NCBI GenBank assembly: GCA_050260215.1
Contig: JBLNBU010000239.1
Location: 1 to 17,813 of the forward strand
DNA: 17,813 nt
Direction: 5' to 3'
DNA from: JBLNBU01 sp050260215
GTDB lineage: Bacteria; Pseudomonadota; Alphaproteobacteria; Rhodospirillales; Magnetospirillaceae
Shown one piece after another: positions 13,650-17,813 of the stretch. The notes under the pieces were generated by a model. That model worked only from the letters and a program-made list of their open reading frames with translations. It was not told where the DNA came from and ran no database searches. The number at the start of each line of letters is the position of its first letter. The first letter of the stretch is position 1. The position numbers and the translations under genes were made by a program.

Positions 13650-15320
13650 CTATGCCGCCTTCACCGAGGCCAGGAAGGCCTCGACCTCGCGCCGCAGAGC
13701 GTCGGCCTGGGTGCCCAGTTCGCCGGCAGCCGCCAAAACGTCCGAGGCGGTGGTGCCGGCGGTGTGGGCCGCCTGGCTGACCTCGACGATGTTGGTCGAC
13801 ACTTCCGACGTGCCGGCGGCCGCCTGCTCGACATTGCGGGCGATCTCGCTGGTGGCGGCGCTTTGCTGCTCGACGGCGACGGCGACGGCCGAAGCGGTGT
13901 GGTCGATGTCGCTGATGATGCGGCCGATGCCGGCGATGGCGTCGGCGGCGGCCTGGGCGGCCTCCTGGACGGCGCCGATCTGGCCGGTGATCTCGTCGGT
14001 GGCCCGCGCCGTCTGGTTGGCCAGGTTCTTGACCTCGTTGGCGACCACGGCGAACCCCTTGCCCGCCTCGCCGGCGCGGGCGGCCTCGATGGTGGCGTTC
14101 AAGGCCAGCAGGTTGGTCTGGGACGCGATGTCGTTGATCAGCTGGACGACCTCGCCGATGCGGCCGGCGGCCTGGGTCAGGCCCGAGACGATCTCGCCGG
14201 TGCGGCCGGCTTCCTCGACCGCGGTGCGGGCGATCTTGGACGACAGGTCGACCTGGCGGGCGATCTCGCCTTCCGAGGCATGCAGCTCTTCGGTGGCGGC
14301 GGCGACGGTCTGGACGTTGACGGCGGCCTGTTCGGCGGCGGCGGCCACAGCGGTGGACTGCCGGCTGGTCTGCTCGGCGATGGCGCTCATGGACTGGCTG
14401 GTCGCCTGCATCTGGGTCGAGGCGACGGTGACCGAGCGCACCACGCTTTCGACCTTGCGCTCGAACTCGGCGGCCAGGCGCTCGACCTCGCGCTGGCGGG
14501 CCAGCTGGGCGGCCTGGGCCCGCTCGCGCTCGGCGGCCTGGCGCTCGGCGGTCTCCACGTGGTCGCGGAACACCAGCAGGCCGCGGGCCAGGTCGCCGAT
14601 CTCGTCGGCGCGCCCGACATGGCGGATCTCGATGCCGTGCTCGCCGGTGGTCAGCCGGGCGATGGCGCCGGTGACGTCGCCGATGGGCCGGGTGATGCCG
14701 CGGCCGATCAGGGTGGCCACCAGCCACACCAGGGCGATGATGGCCACGGTGGCGGCGCCGAACATCAGGGCGCGGGCGCGGAAGGCGGCGTCGACGTCGT
14801 CGACGTAGATGCCCGAACCGATCACCCACCCCCACGGCGCGAAGCCCTTGACGTAGGACAGCTTGCGCACCGGCACGGTGTCGCCCGGCCTGGGCCACAT
14901 GTAGGTGACCGAGCCCTCGCCCTTGGTGTTGACGGTGGCGTTGAACTCACGGAACAGGAAGACCCCGTCGGGGTCCTTCATCTCCTCGACCGCGGTGCCG
15001 ACCAGCTTGCGGTTGGGGTGGGCCAGCATGACGGTGTCGGCCAGGCGGTGGACCCACAGGTACTCGACCCCGTCGTAGCGCAGCGAGTCGATGGCCGACA
15101 GCGCCGCCGCCTGGGCGTCGTCGCGGGTCATGCGGCCGTCGCGTTCCTGCTGCTCGAACCAGGCGACGATGCCGGTGCCGACGTCGATGATGTGCCGGGT
15201 CTTGATTTCGCGATCGGACATCAGATCGCTCCTGGTCTGGACCAGGCTGGCGCCGGCCACCGCGATCATGCCGACAAGAGCCGTGGCCACGATCAGCCAC
15301 AGGCGCGCTGCGATCCGCAT
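13650..15320 (-). CDS. Methyl-accepting chemotaxis protein with periplasmic sCache domain
   Basis: This is a transmembrane chemoreceptor that signals to CheA/CheW. The 556-residue protein has TM1 (about 7-27) and a single-Cache sensor (about 35-178) with the typical YLWVHRLADTVMLAHP, DPDGVFLFREF and LSYVKGFAPWGWVIGSGIYVDDVD. TM2 (about 184-206) and HAMP (about 207-256, GITRPIGDVTGAIARL) follow. The signalling domain has its hairpin tip at about 390-430 (VVQLINDIASQTNLLALNATIEAARAGEAGKG). There is no C-terminal CheR-binding pentapeptide. The ATG at 15320 is preferred over an upstream GTG at 15347: it directly begins the basic start of TM1, and G-rich sequence (GGGGG) lies 7 bases before it. 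sCache domains often bind small organic acids, but the ligand cannot be read here. Confidence 0.95.
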   Translation of the reverse strand: MRIAARLWLIVATALVGMIAVAGASLVQTRSDLMSDREIKTRHIIDVGTGIVAWFEQQERDGRMTRDDAQAAALSAIDSLRYDGVEYLWVHRLADTVMLAHPNRKLVGTAVEEMKDPDGVFLFREFNATVNTKGEGSVTYMWPRPGDTVPVRKLSYVKGFAPWGWVIGSGIYVDDVDAAFRARALMFGAATVAIIALVWLVATLIGRGITRPIGDVTGAIARLTTGEHGIEIRHVGRADEIGDLARGLLVFRDHVETAERQAAERERAQAAQLARQREVERLAAEFERKVESVVRSVTVASTQMQATSQSMSAIAEQTSRQSTAVAAAAEQAAVNVQTVAAATEELHASEGEIARQVDLSSKIARTAVEEAGRTGEIVSGLTQAAGRIGEVVQLINDIASQTNLLALNATIEAARAGEAGKGFAVVANEVKNLANQTARATDEITGQIGAVQEAAQAAADAIAGIGRIISDIDHTASAVAVAVEQQSAATSEIARNVEQAAAGTSEVSTNIVEVSQAAHTAGTTASDVLAAAGELGTQADALRREVEAFLASVKAA

Positions 15321-15418
15321 CTCCCTACCCCCATCCCTTTGCGCCACACGTCCCTGAGTGGGCTCCGGACGGTCGCTGTCGTTTATCGACGTTTAAATGC
15401 CGTCCCGGTTGCGGGGGG

Positions 15419-15447
15419 ATTTGAGTAAAATTTTATGTATCTGTCAA
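15419..15447 (-). promoter_or_regulatory. Candidate promoter of the chemoreceptor gene
   Basis: In the AT-rich stretch before the chemoreceptor, a perfect TTGACA (plus coordinates 15442-15447, minus strand) is followed after 17 bp by TCAAAT (15419-15424, four of six). This predicts an RNA start near 15412 and a leader of about 90 bases. An alternative -10, TAAAAT, lies closer to TTGACA and would need the weaker -35 TTCATA upstream. Confidence 0.5.
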
Positions 15448-15472
15448 CTTTGGTATGAACACGAATTGTGAC

Positions 15473-15497
15473 GAAAGGCGCCGTGTTGGCGCCTTTC
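15473..15497 (-). terminator. Stem-loop terminator downstream of the polyphosphate kinase gene
   Basis: A perfect 10-bp stem (GAAAGGCGCC at 15473-15482 pairing with 15488-15497) encloses a 5-base loop. It begins about 50 bp after the phosphotransferase stop at 15549. The stem ends in CTTTC, giving a short U-rich edge on the minus strand and A residues on the other side, as in many Rho-independent terminators. The U-tract is weak. Outer arms ACTTTGGT and ACCAAAGT flank it. Confidence 0.6.
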
Positions 15498-15548
15498 TAA
15501 AACCAAAGTATGCATCCACGCCGGTGGCCGGGCGCGCTCGAGCCGCGC

Positions 15549-17078
15549 TCAGCGACCCTTCTTCTTCTCCAAGGCCTTTTCCAGGGCGTCGGCGACGGTG
15601 CGGATGACCTTGACGCGGGCGAGCGGCTTGGAGTTGGCCTCGACCAGGGTCCAGGGCGCGTTGCGGGTCGAGGTCTTTTCGACCATGTCGTTGACCGCGG
15701 CCTCGTAGACGTCCCACTTCTCGCGGTTGCGCCAGTCCTCGTCGGTCAGCTTCCACTTCTTGTATTCGATCTCGCCGCGGGCGTTGAAGCGGGCCAGCTG
15801 CTCCTCCGAGGTGATGTGCAGCCAGAACTTGCACACGACGATGCCGTGCTCGGTCAGCTGCTCCTCGAAGGCGTTGATCTCGCCATAGGCGCGGCGCCAG
15901 GCCTCCTCGCTGCAGAAGCGCTCCACCCGTTCCACCAGCACGCGGCCGTACCACGAGCGGTCGAACACGGTGACGCGCCCGGCGCGGGCCAGATGGCGCC
16001 AGAACCGCCACAGGTAGTGCTGGGCCCGCTCTTCCTCGGTGGGGGCGGCGATGGGGATGACCTGATAGTCGCGCGCATTGAGCGCCGCGGTCAGCCGGCG
16101 GATGGTGCCGCCCTTGCCGGCGGCGTCCCAGCCTTCGAATACCAGCACGGTGGAGACGCCCTTCTCCTTGGCCTTGCGGTAGAGACGGGCGATGCGGGCG
16201 CGCTGTTCCTGCAAGGCCTTGACGTATTCCTCGCCCTCCAGCTTCTGGGTCATGTCCAGCGCCGACAGGATCGAGGGCTGGCCGTCCAGCACGGTGGGCG
16301 GGGCCTTGGCCTTGCCCTTGGACTTGGCGTTGGCCTTGGCGGTGGCGGCGACGGCCTTGGCGACCTCGCGCGCCTCCATGTGCCGCGAGATGGCCTCCTT
16401 CAGGGTCTGCAGCACCATGGCCGAGCGGTAGCGGGAATCCATGCCCTCGACCAGGTGCCACTGCGCGTGGCCCTTGCTGGTATGCATGATGATGTGTTCG
16501 GCGGCCCCGATGAACTTGTCGTACATCTCGTAGTTCCGCCAGTCCTGGGCGGTGACCTGCCAGCTGGTCAGCTCGTCCTTCTCCAGGCTTTTTAGGCGCT
16601 TCTTCTGGGCCTTCTCGGACAGGTGCATCCAGAACTTGACGATCAGCGCGCCTTCGTCGGCCAGGGTCTTCTCGAACGCCTCGATGCGCTCGAGCCGTTC
16701 GTCCAGCTCGGCGACGGTGATGCGGCCGTTGGCGCGGTCGAGCAGGGGGGCGTGGTACCAGGCCGACAGGAACAGGCCGATCTTGCCCTTGGGCGGCAGG
16801 TCGCGCCAGTAGCGCCAGTAGGGCGGGCGCTCGCGCTCCTCGTCCGAGGGCTCGCCATAGGCCCGCGTCATGATCCAGCGCGGGTCCATCCACTCGTTGA
16901 GCAGGTTGACGCTCTCGTCCTTGCCGGCGCCGTCGACGCCGGCGAACATGACGATCACCGGGAAGTCGGCCGTGCGCAGCGTCTGCTGCAGGTCGAGCAA
17001 TTCGGTGCGCAGCGTCGGCGCCAGCTTGTCGAAGTCCTCGCGCGAGATCTTGCGTCCCAGTTCCGCCGCTTCGAACAT
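15549..17078 (-). CDS. pap: Polyphosphate:AMP phosphotransferase (two-domain PPK2)
   Basis: This enzyme phosphorylates AMP to ADP using inorganic polyphosphate. The 509-residue protein contains two PPK2 domains in tandem (about 10-235 and 280-500), as in Pap proteins. The C-terminal one is complete: Walker A GWDAAGK (316-322) and Walker B DRSWYGR (373-379). The N-terminal one keeps a Walker A-like GVDGAGK (47-53), but the DRSWYGR position reads LSAWYHA (104-110), losing the catalytic Asp and Arg; it is probably non-catalytic, as reported for this family. An Ala/Lys-rich linker (about 238-260) joins them. The ATG at 17078 has a G-run 7 bases upstream. It follows the methyltransferase gene by 69 bp and ends before a stem-loop. 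Confidence 0.93.
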   Translation of the reverse strand: MFEAAELGRKISREDFDKLAPTLRTELLDLQQTLRTADFPVIVMFAGVDGAGKDESVNLLNEWMDPRWIMTRAYGEPSDEERERPPYWRYWRDLPPKGKIGLFLSAWYHAPLLDRANGRITVAELDERLERIEAFEKTLADEGALIVKFWMHLSEKAQKKRLKSLEKDELTSWQVTAQDWRNYEMYDKFIGAAEHIIMHTSKGHAQWHLVEGMDSRYRSAMVLQTLKEAISRHMEAREVAKAVAATAKANAKSKGKAKAPPTVLDGQPSILSALDMTQKLEGEEYVKALQEQRARIARLYRKAKEKGVSTVLVFEGWDAAGKGGTIRRLTAALNARDYQVIPIAAPTEEERAQHYLWRFWRHLARAGRVTVFDRSWYGRVLVERVERFCSEEAWRRAYGEINAFEEQLTEHGIVVCKFWLHITSEEQLARFNARGEIEYKKWKLTDEDWRNREKWDVYEAAVNDMVEKTSTRNAPWTLVEANSKPLARVKVIRTVADALEKALEKKKGR

Positions 17079-17147
17079 GGCCCATCCCCCCGGTTGCCTA
17101 AAGTCGTTGCTTCCGAGCGTAGGACGAAAGGATGGGCTGGGCAAGCT

Positions 17148-17813
17148 TCAGGCGGCGCGGGCGACCATGAACAGGCGGCGGAAGGCGAACAGGGTCTTGC
17201 CGTCGGGCCGCTTGGGGTAGGCTGCCGCGATGCGGCTCGTGTAGTCGGCCAGGAACCCCGACCGCCACGGCTCGTCGACCGCCTGCAGCAGCGGCCTGAG
17301 CGCGGTGCCCATGGTCCAGCGGACCACCGGGTCGTCGCCGTCGAGCACGTGCAGGTACTCGGTCTCCCAGATGTCCAGGTCTGCCGCCAGCGGCGCCAGC
17401 ATGGAATAATAGGCGGCCGGCTCGGCCACCGGGAAGCGGGCGGCCAGCGGCGACAGCACGTCGCGCCAGGGGCCGGCCTCGGCCGCCTCGGCCATGATGG
17501 TGTGCGAGGCGGCGTAGTGGTTGTGCGGCATCTGCACCGCCAGCCAGCCGCCGGGGGCGAGCAGCCCCATCAGCCGGGGAAACAGCACCTCGTGCCCGCC
17601 CAGCCAGTGCAGGGCGGCGTTGGAGAACAGCACGTCGAGCGGCGCCGGCGGCACCCAGCCGCCCATGTCGGCCTGCACCCAGGCGATGGCGCCGCCGTCC
17701 TCGGCCGCCGCCTTCAGCATGTCGGGCGAGGAGTCCACCCCGGTGACGTGGGCCGACGGCCAGCGGGCCTGCAGCAGGCGGGTGACGTTGCCGGTGCCGC
17801 AGCCCAGGTCGGC
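17148..17813 (-). CDS. tam: Trans-aconitate 2-methyltransferase-like protein, 5' end outside window
   Basis: This class I SAM-dependent methyltransferase probably methylates trans-aconitate, a toxic by-product that inhibits aconitase. The frame is open to the window edge. In its first visible codons it encodes ADLGCGTGNVTRLL, the SAM-binding motif I, so the GTG at 17738 is internal and only a short N-terminus is missing. VDSSPDML (motif II region), then DVLFSNAALHWLGGHEVL and LAPGGWLAVQMPHNHYAASH are characteristic of Tam rather than generic methyltransferases. The C-terminal part (ETEYLHVLDGDDPVVRWTMGTALRPLL) also fits Tam. It lies 69 bp upstream of pap on the same strand. A related small-acid methyltransferase is the alternative. 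Confidence 0.88.
   Translation of the reverse strand, partial: ADLGCGTGNVTRLLQARWPSAHVTGVDSSPDMLKAAAEDGGAIAWVQADMGGWVPPAPLDVLFSNAALHWLGGHEVLFPRLMGLLAPGGWLAVQMPHNHYAASHTIMAEAAEAGPWRDVLSPLAARFPVAEPAAYYSMLAPLAADLDIWETEYLHVLDGDDPVVRWTMGTALRPLLQAVDEPWRSGFLADYTSRIAAAYPKRPDGKTLFAFRRLFMVARAA

Noticed and set aside
13608..15428. Plus-strand open frame opposite the chemoreceptor (606 codons)
   Set aside because: Low-complexity Gly/Asp/Leu shadow of the real chemoreceptor gene, with no recognisable motif.
15321..15548. AT-rich 228-bp gap considered as a replication origin near rpmH
   Set aside because: No DnaA-box cluster seen, and dnaA/dnaN are absent; a promoter and a terminator account for it.
17116..17144. 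Possible pap promoter TTGCCC-N17-TACGCT on the minus strand
   Set aside because: Only four and three of six matches to consensus; common by chance, so not listed.

Overview
This is about 17.8 kb of very GC-rich chromosomal DNA from an alphaproteobacterium. The protein families and gene sets suggest Rhodospirillales, perhaps a Magnetospirillum-like organism: AddA-type recombination helicase-nuclease, monofunctional prephenate dehydratase, HisN-type histidinol phosphatase, an rpmH-rnpA-yidD-yidC-engB chain, and a palindromic intergenic repeat of a kind common in alphaproteobacteria. Nearly all of it is tightly packed housekeeping DNA. There is no rRNA, tRNA, CRISPR array, insertion sequence or prophage. 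The species guess is an inference.

Layout, left to right. (1) 1-2159, plus strand: the 3' part of addA, then a solitary TetR-family regulator with a clear 24-bp inverted-repeat operator in front of it. (2) 2164-3917: pheA (minus) and hisN (plus), divergent; pheA has a near-consensus promoter that places transcription start almost on its start codon. (3) 3923-7287, minus: dapD-dapE, a five-helix membrane protein of unknown function translationally coupled to dapE, and a creatininase-family amidohydrolase. (4) 7423-8033, plus: a small Phd/YefM antitoxin and PIN-domain toxin pair between dapD and purD, sharing the last four bases with purD. (5) 8030-13563, minus: rpmH-rnpA-yidD-yidC-engB-argB-purD. 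Several joints are ATGA or similar overlaps, and a pair of inverted palindromic repeats lies between argB and purD. (6) 13650-17813, minus: an sCache chemoreceptor, a two-domain PPK2 polyphosphate:AMP phosphotransferase, and the 3' part of a trans-aconitate methyltransferase-like gene.

How the genes fit together. Three biosynthetic routes are represented: lysine/diaminopimelate (dapD, dapE), aromatic and histidine (pheA, hisN), and arginine and purine (argB, purD). The rpmH-to-engB chain joins ribosome assembly (L34, EngB), tRNA maturation (RnpA) and membrane protein insertion (YidD, YidC). All three convergent gene pairs meet with at most 5 bp between them or overlap, so ordinary intergenic terminators have no room there. 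No intergenic stretch exceeds 300 bp; the longest, 15321-15548, holds the chemoreceptor promoter and a terminator hairpin.

I found no convincing new multi-gene system. The best leads are the dapE-coupled unknown membrane protein with its creatininase neighbour, the embedded toxin-antitoxin pair, the covarying palindromic repeats, a 24-bp perfect palindrome at a convergent gene end, and the near-leaderless pheA.
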